NCBI GenBank assembly: GCA_016584305.1 | Contig: JACEEZ010022714.1 | Coordinates: forward strand, 747,501-811,500 | Direction of reading: 5' to 3' | Source of the DNA: Chionoecetes opilio | Taxonomy: Eukaryota > Arthropoda > Malacostraca > Decapoda > Majidae | DNA length: 64,000 bases | Shown here: positions 1-11,239 of the stretch, in pieces | How the letters are laid out: each line of letters starts with the position of its first letter | How positions within the stretch are numbered: position 1 is the first letter of the stretch | Notes under the pieces: generated by a model | The model's input: the letters and a program-made list of their open reading frames with translations, nothing else | Told to the model about the DNA's origin: nothing | Databases searched by the model: none | Made by a program: the position numbers and the translations under genes

Positions 1-45
1 GGCTCGGTGACGTAGCAAAAGGGAGGCTCCTCTTCCCGCGCTGCT

Positions 46-720
46 GTGTGTGTGTGTAGTAGTGTTTGTGTGTGTGTAGTAGTAGTGTTTGTGTGTGTGT
101 GTGTAGTAGTGTTTGTGTGTGTGTGTGTAGTAGTGTTTGTGTGTGTGTGTAGTAGTGCTTGTGTGTGTGTGTAGTAGTGTTTGTGTGTGGTGCGTAGTAG
201 TGTTTGTGTGTGTGTGTGCTTAGTAGTGTTTGTGTGTGTGTGTGTGCGTAGTAGTGTGTGTGTGTGTGTGTAGTAGTGTTTGTGTGTGTGTAGTAGTGTT
301 TATGTGTGTGTAGTAGTGTTTGTGTGTGTGTAGTAGTGTTTGTGTGTGTGTGTGTAGTAGTGTTTGTGTGTGGTAGTGTTTGTGTGTGTAGTAGTTTGTG
401 TGTGTGTGTAGTAGTGTTTGTGTGTGTGTGTGTAGTAGTGTTTGTGTGTGTGTGTGGGGTAGTAGTGTTGTTTGTGTGTGTTTTTGTTTGTGTGTGCGTA
501 GTAGTGTTTGTGTGTGTGTGTGTGTGTGTAGTAGTGTGTTTGTGTATGTGTGTGTAGTAATGTATGTGTGTGTGTGTAGTAGGTTTGTGTTGGGGTGTGT
601 GTTTGTGTGTGCGTAGTTAGTGTTTGTGTGTGCGTAGTAGTGTGTGTGTGTGTGTGTAGTAGTGCTTGTGTTTGTGTGTGTGTAGTAGTGTTTGTGTGTG
701 TAGCAGTGTTTGTGTGTGTA
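46..720. repeat. TG-rich minisatellite with TAGTAG spacers
   Basis: The block is made of (TG)n runs of 4 to 12 units separated by TAGTAGTGTT-type spacers. The motif GTGTGTGTAGTAGTGTTTG recurs dozens of times with small length changes. Open frames here on either strand are by-products of the repeat (Cys/Val-rich forward, Thr/His-rich reverse) and are not genes. Bases 721-798 downstream show nothing recognisable. Confidence 0.95.
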
Positions 721-798
721 TTCATCTAGTTGTATTTTACAGGGCCAGAACAATGCTCGTGTGGCCCCGTCTCCATATCAACATTTTTATCATTCATC

Positions 799-1033
799 CT
801 TAGTGCTTAGTGTTGGCCGAAGCCAGCACCCCGGAGAGCAGGTCACAAACCCCGACTAACACCCGGTACCCATTCACTGCTGGGTGGACAGGGGCTCGGG
901 TTTTAAGGAAACAACCCATCTGTTTCCTTTGATAAGGAAACAACCCATCTGTTTGTGCTCCGCCCGGGGATCGAACCCGGGACTTCTCGGTTGTGAACCG
1001 AGCGTGCTATCCCTTACACCATGGAGTACCCCT
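799..1033 (-). mobile_element. tRNA-Val-derived SINE
   Basis: On the minus strand the unit starts with a tRNA-like head (about 961-1031). The anticodon stem-loop reads CTCGG-TTCACAA-CCGAG, giving anticodon CAC (valine), and the T arm contains GGGTTCGATCCC. It continues into a body ending GGTGCTGGCTTCGGCC. The same head and body occur on the plus strand at 45148-45795, so this is a dispersed SINE and not a functional tRNA gene. A 20-base piece of the body (GGAAACAACCCATCTG) is duplicated internally. It splits the TG minisatellite. Confidence 0.85.
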
Positions 1034-1205
1034 GCGTGTGTGTGTGTGTAGTAGTGTTTTGTGTGTGTGTGGTGTGTGTGTGTGTTTTGTGTGTGTGTGG
1101 TGTGTAGTGTGTTGTGTTGTGTGTGTGTGTGTAGTAGTGTTTGTGTGTGTGTAGTAGTGTTTGTGTGTGTGTGTAGAAGTGTTTGTGTGTGTAGTAGTGT
1201 TGAAC
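1034..1205. repeat. TG-rich minisatellite, second block
   Basis: This has the same (TG)n plus TAGTAG pattern as the block before the SINE, so the SINE probably inserted into a once continuous array. Confidence 0.9.
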
Positions 1206-1340
1206 CTCAGCAGGCTCCGCTAACACCTGTTCATCCACTTCGTACTCTGGCTCAAACATATAGGGTTGGGCTCCCATCACCATCTGGTTCGTTTTCCTCA
1301 TATACGCGAGCAGCGTCATTTAGTTCGGTCTCAGATTGAG
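1206..1340 (-). other. Short coding-like fragment, unrecognised
   Basis: On the minus strand about 40 codons are open and of normal composition (containing the stretch QPYMFEPEYEVDEQ) before the frame runs into the TG repeat. The composition looks coding rather than repetitive, but I do not recognise the family and cannot find adjoining exons. It may be a fragment of a host or transposon gene. Confidence 0.25.
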
Positions 1341-1914
1341 CATCGTCTCTAATCTATCACAGCGAGGATTCACGGGTCTGACACCGAAGTACAATCGCTA
1401 TCATAACTTTTGCCGAAGGTCTCAGAGGCGGGACGAGTGTTTTTTACTTTTGGGAGCGCCCTTTTCGAGTCATCAAAAATGCTTTTACCCCTGTTGGAGG
1501 GAAAAAAAAAAAATCGCGGCTTTTTACAAAAGTCGTTTTTTTTTTACGGAAAAAGGGGCCGGAAATCAATTATTTTGGTGGATTAGGTTTTTTTGAATGT
1601 ACATTCAACATAATTAGGCAAAAAAAATTGGGTCTGGAGTTTTACTTTAAGAAAAATGGCTACATTAAAAATCGTAGTCTTTTTGCAATCACCCCCCCTT
1701 CTTGGGGGGAGATTGAAAAAATGAGGCGACGTTTTTTAATGTAGCCATTTTTTTAAATATTAAAAACTTTGTGAAAGGGGGTTTTTTTTGACCTTTTACT
1801 CAATACGGGGTTGAAAGTACCAAATTCCCCAAACCGAACGAATCGAACCTACTAGGGGGGGGGGGGGGGGGGATCCTCCACCCCCCGGCGGGGATTTTTT
1901 TACAACATTAGCGA

Positions 1915-2235
1915 ACCTTTGCAGTAAAAAACCTTTGATACCTTGATCACGCCCTCACCTTCTCACAACCTATTCCCAATCCCAATTCTTTTTTCCTACG
2001 GATACTCCCTTCGCAAGCACTTTTTGAACGTAATAAATTGTACTACCTTTGATCACGTCCCCATCACCTTTCAAAACCTATTTGCTACATCCATTACTTT
2101 TTTTGTACGTTAAAAACCCCTTCAGCAAGCCTTTTTGCCAGAAAAAATACAATTTTGTACCCCTTCTGATACGTACCACACCTTCCCCCCAAACTTTTTT
2201 TGTTTTAATCCCTTTTACGTTTTTGTCGTTACTAC
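1915..2235. repeat. Degenerate tandem repeat, left flank of LTR element
   Basis: Loose repeats of a unit containing CTTTGATCACG, CACAACCTATT, CTACATCC and TTCAGCAAGC. The same unit continues right of the LTR element at 7158-7400 (CTTTAGCAAGCACTTTGCC, CACAACCTATTTTCTACATCC). The retrotransposon therefore inserted into one tandem array. Confidence 0.55.
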
Positions 2236-3883
2236 TGTTTGCCGAATTTCCCCATGAAAAAATTTAAAACCGGTTCCTTTTGTTATTTGAGATTTTAAAT
2301 TGTTTAGATTTTTCTTTTGATACAACTTAAATTGAAAATTGAAAATAGTCTTAGGGGACTTCACTATATTATATAGTATGAACACTCTCGTGCGGAGAGT
2401 AATGAAATGGGGGAGAATTTAAGGGAAGGGGTAGGATTTTTGGGTTTAAGGGGAAAAGGTATGAGTTGGGGGAAGTGCGGGCCCACAGCTCAACGAGAGT
2501 TCTCGGGGTTACCCCCCGGGGGTGTTTGAATAATTTTAATATTAGTTTTATCTTGGTAGTCGTGATTGACCGGGGGAATTATACCGAGAAAGGCTGCTTT
2601 TTTGGAAGTGGGGGGGGGAATTATGTCCTAACGCAGAATAATCCCCTGGGGTTTTTTAAAAAAAACACAAGAACTATTTTTGAAAACATTCATCCTATTT
2701 TTTCATGCTGAAGTAGATGTCTTTGTTTGAGATCACAGACAAACATATAAGGTTAACCCAAACAGAAAGTTTTCCCCATCCAACACAGGAAAGCCAAATC
2801 TGATAAAGTAAACCCTTTTACACTCTTCATAGGAAGCTCTTCCATGGATAAAGGGTAAGCTCTGGTGAGCATACCCCCTCCCTCCCTGAACCTTATTGTA
2901 AATTTCCTTCACTTAGGTAACTTTCCGGGGGAATACTTAAAATTTTATACATGGAAGATATAAGGGGGGAATATAAGAGAAAGAAGTTGTGTGGGGTTTT
3001 TCACTAAAAAACCAGTATGGGCCTTTGCGTAAAGGGCTGATGCCCGCCTGTCGGGGAGTGGAGAGGACCCCTTAATAATACTTAAAGGATGGGGAGGGCC
3101 TCCTTTACTTTAGTAAAAAAACAAAAAACATCGGTACCCATATTTGGGAAAATAGATAACAATTTTTATAACAAGGAAAGGGGGGGGGGGGGGAGAAAAT
3201 AGGAGGAAAACGTCGACGTCTTACCGTGGGGAGTGGGAGAGAGACTGCCGTTTGGGTAAACCCAAAGACCCGCGGGAAAAGGGGGGAATGTTTGGAACCA
3301 AAAACTTGGCCCCTCCCTGAAGAGTTTATAATCCCGAAATAACAATAAATAATGAAATAGGTTTTACCAAGAAAGGTGCCTAAAATACAATCCTTTACTT
3401 TGAATAGAAAATTAATTTTTTAACCCAATAACCGAGGAAAGTGTTTTTTAAAGTTCGTGCCGGGTTTTCGAACGGTTTTTTGGTTTTGGGTGGTAAGGAG
3501 GGAACCATAAATTGGTCGACTTTTAATTTTAGAAAATAACTCGACAAAAAACCATTTATGAACTGTCTCTCACTATGGTGACTATTTAAAGGGACATTAA
3601 GAATTAGGGGGTTTTCCTGATCTGTAGGGGGGGTAGGGGAGGATGAAAAGTTTTGAATATTATTATCATGACGCGAAATAAGACCCACAAATTTGGGGAC
3701 TCGCACGCGGAAGTCGGGGGGGGAGGGGGTGAGGGAAGGAAGGAAATAGAAATGGAAGTAGGAAGAAAGAAGAAAAAAATTACACGAGAAAACAAAAAAG
3801 TTTTAAATTTGTTACGGGACCAAACCCCGGGGAAATTTATGATAAAAATTTTCCCATCTATCTCTTTGAATAAGGGCATACCA
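2236..3883 (-). repeat. 3' LTR of the LARD-like element
   Basis: Begins TGTTTGCCGAA and ends GGGCATACCA, with the same landmarks in the same order as the copies at 5488 and 39120. It adjoins the polypurine tract. Differences from its partner LTR are mainly run-length changes, so LTR divergence cannot be used to date the insertion. Confidence 0.72.
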
Positions 3884-3884
3884 G

Positions 3885-3894
3885 CTTTTTCCCC
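3885..3894 (-). promoter_or_regulatory. Polypurine tract
   Basis: GGGGAAAAAG on the minus strand directly abuts the 3' LTR, the normal position for plus-strand DNA priming in LTR retrotransposons. Confidence 0.6.
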
Positions 3895-5471
3895 GGGGGG
3901 AAAAATTAAAAATTCTTCAAACAAATTTAACTACTCCAGATTTTTGTTCCTTTTTTAAAGCTGCGTCAAGAGATGGTGATTTGGGGCGAATTTAGAGTGA
4001 ATTAATGGAAATTCTTCTTTCTTTGAAAAACGGGGTCGCTTGTGTTTAGATTACACGAATATTCAAGAAAGGAAGACCCAATCGACCTCCCGGGGTTAAA
4101 ACGTGGTGTCAAATCCTGACTCAGTCCCACATTCTCGGGGGAAGGGTCGCCCCCAGGGGCCCCAAAAACGGCTACCCTAGGTTAGAAACGAAGCTTAGGG
4201 GGTCTGAAATACCGCCACCCCTTCAAGCGGTCGCTGTGAAGTGAGAAGAGGTACTACTACTCAAATTTAAAAAATACTCCCCCCAAAACCAGGCTGAGCC
4301 CGTAAAAAACAGACACTCCGATTCTGGGGACAGAGAAATCTCCTAGACCAAATTGTTTCATTTTAGTTGCCCTACCTACCCTTGACCAGTAATTTAAATA
4401 AAAAACATTTTTTCGCTTAATTTTTCCCCTGAATAACCAAAAGTGGGTTGTTTGTAACTTAAATTTAAAATACCTTGAAGACTCACCGAACCAGACTGGT
4501 CTGTTAATGAAATTAATGAGAGACTGGTATCCCCCAAACAACCTCTTTTCCTGGTATCTAAAACATACTGACCCTCAATTTTTTTTGAATCCTGGCAATG
4601 TTTTACATTTTAAAACTTTTCGATTTTTATTTTCCCCAAGAGAATAAAAAAGGGTGACGCTAAACTACCCAAAAAAGAGAGGGATTAACCTTTCAAGTTC
4701 ATTTAAAAAATAAATTTTTTAAGTTCATGTTCAAAATAATTCTTTCCTCGATTTTCTAATTTTAAACATATTGGATACCGAACTTTTTCCATCTTTTGTT
4801 GATGGGGGCCAGGGGCTTGTTTGACGCCCTTTTAATTCTTGAGGGCCCCAGTCTTCAAACGTTTTAGGAATCCCGTAGGTTCTTTGGAAACTAAGAGTGG
4901 CCCCTTCCCCCGAGCCGGTGTCCTGCATCCCCTGTCTCCCTAGTTTTGGGTCACCCCGGTTGGTTGTTTTAGGACACGGGGGCGGCGGAAGGAGTTCAGA
5001 CACCCCCTTTTATACCCTCACGGCAAAATGTAAGGTTCTTGGCGCCTTGTTGCAGGAGCTCTGCGTGGGGGAGGGCCCAGGGAGACCAGGGGCTTTTCCC
5101 CCCTGCCGAGGTTCCCTCCTCTTTTGCCATGGGTTTGGGGTTTTCGGGCGTGTGGGTGGTTGGGCGGGGGATGCGGCGGGGGAAGGGGGCGGGCGAGGCG
5201 AGCGTGGCTGCTAGGTGTGGGGGGCGGGGGGAAGGGCGGAGGCGCGCTGCATGCGGCGGGGGGCGTGGGGCGACGGCTTGACGGCGTATGGCCGCTTTAA
5301 GCTCACGCCCCATGGTCATGGGTTATGTGTTAGGGGTTGGTTATGGGGGGAAAAATCTAATGAACCTACTTAAAAGATGATTTCTGTATGAAAAAATTTT
5401 CCGAAATTTGGGGCTATTTGCTATTTTCCCAGTGAGATTTTTGTTCGTTTTTTGTAGGGAAAAATATCCCA
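3895..5471 (-). other. Interior of the LARD-like element, no recognisable gene
   Basis: The region is homopolymer-noisy and becomes very G-rich at about 5040-5290. I find no protease, reverse transcriptase, integrase or zinc-knuckle motif in any frame, although noise could hide a frame. Open frames of 80-107 codons at 4996-5319 look like composition artefacts. Confidence 0.5.
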
Positions 5472-5486
5472 CCGCTTTAGTCACCA
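5472..5486 (-). promoter_or_regulatory. Primer-binding site
   Basis: The plus strand reads CCGCTTTAGTCACCA directly before the 5' LTR with one base between. On the coding (minus) strand this begins TGG, as expected for pairing with a tRNA 3' end. The donor tRNA was not identified. Confidence 0.65.
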
Positions 5487-5487
5487 G

Positions 5488-7157
5488 TGTGTTGCCAGAA
5501 AATTCCTTGAAGAAGTTATACCTGGTTTCCTTGTTATTTTTGAATGATATTAATTGATTTGATTTTTTATTTGATTTTAAAATTAATTTAGGGGAATTGA
5601 AAATAGTCTTTGACTTTACTATGTTTTTAAAGTATGAACACTTCTCGCTGCGGAGAGTAATGAAATGGGGATGAATTTAAGGGGAAGGGGGGTTTTGGGT
5701 TTAGGTTAAGGGGAAAAAAGGGTTTAGTTAAGGGGAAGTGCTGCCACCAGTCAAGCGAGAGTTCTCTGGGACCCCTGGGGTGTTTGAAAAAAATTTAATA
5801 TTGATTTATTTGGTAGTCGTGATTGAACGTGGAATTATAGATTTAAAGGGTGATCTTTTGGAAGTGTGGGGAATTAAATGTCCTAAAAGCAGAATAACAA
5901 CCTGGGGTTTTATAAAAAACAAGAAAATTTGAAAAAAAAATATCCTATTTTTTCATGTGAAGTAGTATGTCCTTGTTTTTAGATCACAGACAAAAAATAT
6001 AAGGTTAATCCCAAAAATCAGGAAATCTCCATCCCAACACAGGGGAAAGCTAAATCGAATAAGTAAACCTTACACTCTTCATAGGAAGTCTTCCCATGTG
6101 ATGAAGGTAAGCTTGGGAGTTTCACCCCCCTCCCGAAAAACCCTTTTTGAAAATTATCCTTTACTTGGTAAATACCCCTGAATACTTTTTAATTTTACTG
6201 GAAGATATAAGGGGGGAAAATAAGAGTTTAAAAATGTTGTGGTGTTTCACTAAAAACCATGTTTTTCGGGCCCTTTGCGTCAAGGCCTAGATGTCCGCCG
6301 TCGGGGGGGAGGGGGAGAGAGGGCTCCGTTAAAATATTAAAGGATGGGGCAGGCCCCTTTAGTTAGGAAAACTAAAAAAACGGTACCCCATATTTGGAAA
6401 TATAAGGGAAACAAATTATAACAAAGGAAAGGGGGGGGGGGGGGGGGGAGAAAAAGGAGCGAAGTCGTACGTCTTTCCCGTGGGGGGGGGGGGGAGAGGG
6501 GCTGCCCGCTTTTTGGGTAACCAAGACCCGGGGGGAAAAGGGGGAAATGTTTGGGGTACCCTGAAATTGGGCCTCTTCCCCGAAGAGCTTATAATCCCGA
6601 AATAAAAAATTAAAAAAAAGAAAAGTGTACCCAAGAAAGGGCTGCCCATAATCCCGTCCTGTTTTTCTTTTATATAGAAGAATTAATATGTTAACCAATA
6701 AAGGGGGAAAGTGTTATTGAAGTTCGTGGCCAGTGTCCGAAAAGCGTCTTTTTAGTGGTTGGTAATGGAGGCGAACCATAAATTTGGGTGATTTAATTTT
6801 GCAAATTAACTCGACTAAACACCATTTAGAAGTGATCTCTCACTATGGTGACATTTTGAAGGGGCATTAAAATCAGGAGGGTTTCCGATCTGATAGGAGG
6901 GTGAGGGGAGGAAAGAAAAATTTTTAATCCCTTGTTATACTGATCGGAAATAAGTATCCCACGAATGTGACTCGCAACGCGGAATGTCGGGGGGGGGGGA
7001 GGGGTGAGCGGAAGGAAGGAAGATAGAAATGGAAGAAGGAAGGGAAGAAATAAACTTACACGAGGGGAAAACTAAAAGATTTTAATTGTTACGGGACTAA
7101 CCCGGGAAAATTATATGAAATAATTCCCATCTATCCTTCTGAATAACGGGCATTACC
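5488..7157 (-). repeat. 5' LTR of the LARD-like element
   Basis: Begins TGTGTTGCC on the plus strand and ends near GGGCATTAC. It aligns along its whole length with the clean solo copy at 39120-40787 (1668 bp, TGTGTTGAC to CATTACA). Shared landmarks include the CGGAGAGTA block, CTTGGTAGTCGTG, AAGTGTGGGGAATTA, and GGAAGATA before the middle. It adjoins the primer-binding site. Confidence 0.75.
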
Positions 7158-8000
7158 CTACTACCTTTAGCAAGCACTTTGCCCAACCATTTTCACGTAA
7201 CTAAAAAACCTTTGTACAACTTTAAATTTACGTACCATACCTTCTCACAACCTATTTTCTACATCCCATTTCGTTTTTTCACGTTTCACTACCGTCAGCA
7301 AACACATTTCCACAACCTTCCTGGTTGGACGTGCCATTTCCTTTTGCAAAAAGATTTGCTACAGTCCTTTTCCCTTGCAGGAAAACCCTTTGCCACGGAA
7401 AAATTTCCCTAGCTTTGTCATGTGCTTAAAAGAAAGTAAAGGTGTGGTTATGTGACTTTTAAGAGCAGAAACAGTGCCCACCGTTTATGAGGTGATATTA
7501 TGTATTGCCAAGGAGGTTAGCTTTACTTTATGATCCTCGAGCCAATGTGAAAATATTAGTCCTTCAGTTAATTTGAAAACCCACAAAAAAAAAATCTAAG
7601 TAGTCCCCAATATTCCCCCCAAATAGTATTTTTGGGCTTTTTTTTTTGATTTTAGTTTGAAAAAAATTTTTAAGTTTACCCTTTTTTTAAAAATTTGAAA
7701 TCATTAAGATTAATAATAAGCATAACAAATAATACAATTTGTTAACTAGAACTTATAATGATACCGTATTAATTTTCATTTCTCTAAAGGAACCTAATAA
7801 AAACGTTTCTACATAGACTAAATAATAAGAAACAGTGCAGCATAAAAAACCTTGGGGCACTGCCTGAAAAATTTTCTATTTATTTAAATTAAATTTCTTC
7901 ATCCAAGCAATCGTATTTTGAATTTTAAAAACCATATTTATTTTTGTCACAAAATCGTAAATTAAAACAAAAATTTTAAAAATGTTAAACGTGCTAAAAA
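7158..8000. other. AT-rich spacer, no gene seen
   Basis: The first 240 bases continue the tandem repeat seen left of the LTR element. The rest is AT-rich, with homopolymer tracts around 7590-7700. I find no coding, tRNA-like or inverted-repeat signal. Confidence 0.5.
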
Positions 8001-8456
8001 CGTTTTACTTAGTATCTTTAAAAATATGTATCCACGTATTCATTTTGATATATAACTTTTTAATCCCTCAATATCACGTTACACATGTGTTATAAGTACG
8101 TAATTGAAACGTAAAACCATACGTTTTTATTAGTAGAAGAAAAAAACGATTTTTGAAGTTAATTACGTTGAAAAATTATTGTAGCGACTAACCAAACACT
8201 ACCTAAATACAACATGACAATTAATTAACGTTAACTTTCGTATCTTAACCATATGTATCCCCGTATTCAAAATATATAATTACGTTTTGAATCCTCTAAT
8301 ATCACGTTCACATGATGTTTAAATACGTAATTTAAAAGTAAAACCACTACGTAATATATTAGTAGAAGAAACACGTATTTATGTAACGTCTTAATTACTT
8401 TGAAAAAACGTGTCGTAGCGACGTAACCAAACACTACCTAAATACAACATACACAA
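8000..8456. repeat. 226-bp tandem repeat, two copies, ACGT-rich
   Basis: Landmarks recur about 226 bases apart: ATGTATCCACGTATTC at 8026 and its variant at 8252, then CTCAATATCACGTT, TTAGTAGAAGAA and CCAAACACTACCTAAATACA. The unit is AT-rich and sprinkled with ACGT. It looks like the start of a local satellite. Confidence 0.75.
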
Positions 8457-8559
8457 TTCAAGAGTGTACGTATGATTTACGTATATATTACGAATTTTCC
8501 TAACGTTACCAAAACGCTACCTTCTCAAAACGTAAGGTTTACGTAGTGTGTTTGCTGGG

Positions 8560-8890
8560 TTGGCGCCAAGATGGCGCCCACAAATCGAGTTGTCGCTACT
8601 CTATATAATATAGGTACTCTAGTAGTGGGGAAGCGGGTATGAGTGATGGTGGTGGGGAAACGGAGATGGGTGTTAGTGGTGGGGAAGCGGGGATGGGTGT
8701 TGGTGGTTCCCAGCACTGAGCCCACTTTTTCCGTTAAATTTTTGAGTCGCAGACCCGCCCCGAGTGTATAGAGCATATACCACACAGTCGGGACCTCCCC
8801 TCGGGCCTCTTCACGGCTCCCACGACCCGACGGCGACCGTCTGGGCCTGACGCCAACCCACATGACGACTGGCGCCAACCACAGCATGAC
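8560..8890. other. GC-rich stretch with a short tandem repeat, no supported gene
   Basis: A roughly 30-base unit (GGTGGGGAAGCGGGGATGGG) repeats about three times at 8625-8710. The 120-codon minus-strand frame over it owes its length to this repeat and to GC-rich sequence, and resembles no family I know. Bases 8890-9612 hold no further recognised feature. Confidence 0.4.
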
Positions 8891-9612
8891 TCAGCAAGTC
8901 GTGACTGGTCGCCGTCGAGAAACGTGAAGATGTGAACGGGCCTTTAGGAACAAGCGTCAGCGATATATAGATAGATTTAGTTTGTAGCATTCTGTCAGTG
9001 GAGGTTGATTATGTTTTAGCATTAAAGTATAATCAATTTTTGGTTCCATTTGTAGACTCTATACAAGTTTTCCTATAATTATTTACATCAATTCCTATTT
9101 ACATTACAGTTCATTGAAGTATTTCACGTCCTTATGTTGTGTCATTTACATAAGTCAGGAATATAATTGTGGCTTAAAACTGACCTCTATGACACTACAC
9201 TTGGCAAACACAGGGAAACTTTATCTCATAACACCCATTCTCAAGAGGGGTATGGGAGGATGTGATATATGAGCATGAGTAAAAGGAGATTTTGTTGTGG
9301 CAAATTTTTTTATGGAATTTTAAGAATAGGTTCCATGATAAAATGATTAATTGAATATTCATACAGTATTGAAATACACAAGAAATATATGTACTGGAGA
9401 AGAACCATCGCACGTCCAACTCCTGCGGGAAGTTAGAAAAAGAAGGACGTTAAACAAAGATGCTGCTGACGATGTACTAAGATGCATAACTAGGGAATTT
9501 TGTGTCTTGGTTACCCTTCTGAATGGTGTAAGAAGAGGAAGTAAAATAATATTATCATGAAAGAAGATTATTAGGTTTAAGCCCTCTGAAATAACACATG
9601 TGGTTTTTACAG

Positions 9613-9803
9613 GCATCGAGGATATTATCAAGCCTAAGATGATCAACCGCTCCCGTGATGGCCCTACTAAAGAGGTGGCAGACAGGTTCCTCTGTCAGCT
9701 TACGAAAGACCAGATGGAAGGACTTATACAGGTGTACAAGCTGGACCTGGAGCTGTTCCAATATGATGTATCAATGTATCGACAATGTGCAAGAGTCCCA
9801 TAA
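9613..9803 (+). CDS. Carbohydrate sulfotransferase, terminal exon (partial)
   Basis: A 3' splice site (TTTTTACAG) precedes an open frame of about 63 codons ending at TAA 9801-9803. The protein contains DRFLCQLTKDQ then LIQVYKLDLELFQYDV, which matches the C-terminal end of the Golgi carbohydrate sulfotransferases (Sulfotransfer_2 family; chondroitin, dermatan and HNK-1 types), where a ...YxLYxxDFxxFxY pattern is conserved. These enzymes are type II Golgi membrane proteins that transfer sulfate from PAPS to sugars. The PAPS-binding motifs lie in upstream exons, which I cannot find in this window. The exon is entered in phase 1. It is intact and lies in clean sequence, so it is probably a real single-copy host gene. 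The exact member is uncertain. Confidence 0.7.
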
Positions 9804-10380
9804 GATTAAACCCTTCAAAGGGGGTGCTGAGCATCCTTGCACAACTTGCTAATGCCCACAGCCATAGGCAACAGTGGCGGCTGTGTGGCAGGATGACCTC
9901 CATTGATCCCAACTGTGATGAACTTAAATGAAAATGAAATGTTGTTCTCGCTAACTTTTAAGTTAACCAGAATCTTACTTCTGGTTGACAAAGCCATCCA
10001 AAAACGTTTCCTGGGAAGTGCCTCCCCTCACTACTTCTTTGTAGTGAAGCTCATCTTTGCATACCTTAAGTCAGTGATGTAAACTTTCATGCCTTCATAC
10101 ATACGAACAAATCAGCTGCATCAGCTTGTATACTTCACACATACACACACACACACACCGCGTCAGCTGTGTGTACAAGATGCGCTCTGGTAGGCTCCTA
10201 CATAACTGGGTATGCTGACTGGCTGCAGTGACCAACAAGGACGCAGAGGACCCAAAAAGACCTTGAGTACTTACAGGTGAGAGCTATGCAGTTAGATAGT
10301 CCCGTCTCCAAATGATTAGCCTAAAAAGTTAAAAATATTGGAAGTAAACAAAGATAGAAGACTCCGCCGCGATCAATTTC
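9804..10380 (+). other. Probable 3' UTR and intergenic sequence
   Basis: The region follows the sulfotransferase stop codon and has no long frame. It contains a short (CA)n run near 10140-10158. I could not identify a clear AATAAA signal close to the stop. Confidence 0.35.
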
Positions 10381-10381
10381 G

Positions 10382-11142
10382 ATGGCTTCAATACCAAAAA
10401 AAAAAGACATATTAGAGCTGAAAACGAACCAGAAAAGAGTCTTAATGCTAGAAAATGTAGTTCACGAAATGATGGATAGACTAGAGAAGATGGAAAAGAA
10501 AGTGTTCGTACTGGAAAAAGATAATACTATTTTGAAAAATAGAGTGGATGAATTAAATGGTAAACAAGACGACGAAAAGGTAGTGAAAATGCATGCAGAA
10601 ATTAATGCAGTACTTAAGAAATGGAAAATGACACAAGAGGAAATGAAAGATGGAAGATAGAAAAAGAAAAAGACCAAGAGAGCTTACGCTAAATAATTGA
10701 AGATCAAGAAAATGAAAAGAAAAATCTGACCAAAGAAGTAGTCAAAGTGATCAAACAAAAGGAAAATTTAGTTAGAGATACGGTGGACAAAAAGAAATGT
10801 GTCATCATTTTTGGTTTGAAGGAAAAAGTGCTGCCCAAGAAAAACATAAGAGAAGAGGAAGAAAAGAAAGTGAAAAAAAAAAATATATTTAAAGAAGTAG
10901 AAGAAAATACGGTGATAGAAGAAGAAATAGAAGAAATACACAGGTTAGGCAAATATGAAGAGGGAGGGGCCCGCCCCTTAAAAGTTAAGTTTAGGTCACA
11001 AAATACAGCACTAGATATATTGTCTAAGGCATGGAAACTGGCAAAGACAGAAGAATATAAGAAAATATGGATAAGAAAAGATATGAATGAGGAAGAAAGA
11101 GCCAGTTTGAATGTACTGTTTAAAGAAGTCAAAGAAAAAAAC
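10382..11142 (+). pseudogene. LINE ORF1, coiled-coil nucleic-acid-binding protein
   Basis: The first segment (10382-10657) encodes a heptad-rich coiled coil (ENVVHEMMDRLEKMEKKVF). A frameshift near 10660-10740 leads to the second segment, to 11142, with KKCVIIFGLKE then an EEIEEIHRLGKY and RPLKVKF pattern, as in the RRM-like part of LINE ORF1 proteins. This protein normally packages LINE RNA. The break makes it non-functional as written. Confidence 0.7.
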
Positions 11143-11239
11143 TAATTGAGAACGGAAGAGGAATAACAGAAATTCTATTGGAGAGTTTTAGACCAAAAAC
11201 TGAAGAAGTGGTATCTAAAAGAGAAAGAGTAAGAGAAGA

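Larger units (their letters stand above)
2236..7157 (-). mobile_element. Non-autonomous LTR retrotransposon (LARD-like)
   Basis: Two direct repeats of about 1.65-1.67 kb (2236-3883 and 5488-7157) flank about 1.6 kb. Immediately left of the right-hand repeat lies CCGCTTTAGTCACCA (5472-5486), whose minus-strand reading TGGTGACTAAAGCGG is a typical primer-binding site ending opposite a tRNA CCA. Immediately right of the left-hand repeat lies CTTTTTCCCC (3885-3894), a polypurine tract on the minus strand. These fix the orientation as minus. Flanks ACTAC and CCTAC are a possible noisy target duplication. I see no gag or pol in the interior, so it resembles a large retrotransposon derivative (LARD). 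Sequence noise limits certainty. Confidence 0.75.
1440..7990. other. Low-accuracy sequence block (homopolymer-inflated)
   Basis: From about 1440 the text fills with abnormal homopolymers: G runs of 10-18 and runs of T, A and C of 5-12. The two LTR copies inside differ from each other and from the clean copy at 39120-40787 mostly by run-length changes. This is what raw single-molecule reads look like, not evolutionary decay. The left edge is fairly sharp and the right edge fades between 7430 and 8000. Open frames in this block are not reliable. Confidence 0.7.

Noticed and set aside
220..753. 177-codon Thr/His-rich protein
   Set aside because: It is a translation of the TG minisatellite, with no normal composition or conserved motif.
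961..1031. tRNA-Val (CAC) gene
   Set aside because: It has a good anticodon arm but continues into a repeated body also found at 45601-45795, so it is a SINE head.
8525..8887. 120-codon minus-strand protein
   Set aside because: Its length comes from a short tandem repeat and GC-rich sequence, with no recognisable family.
9351..9560. Upstream exon of the sulfotransferase
   Set aside because: The peptide does not resemble the family and no splice donor joins it in frame to 9613; it remains unassigned.
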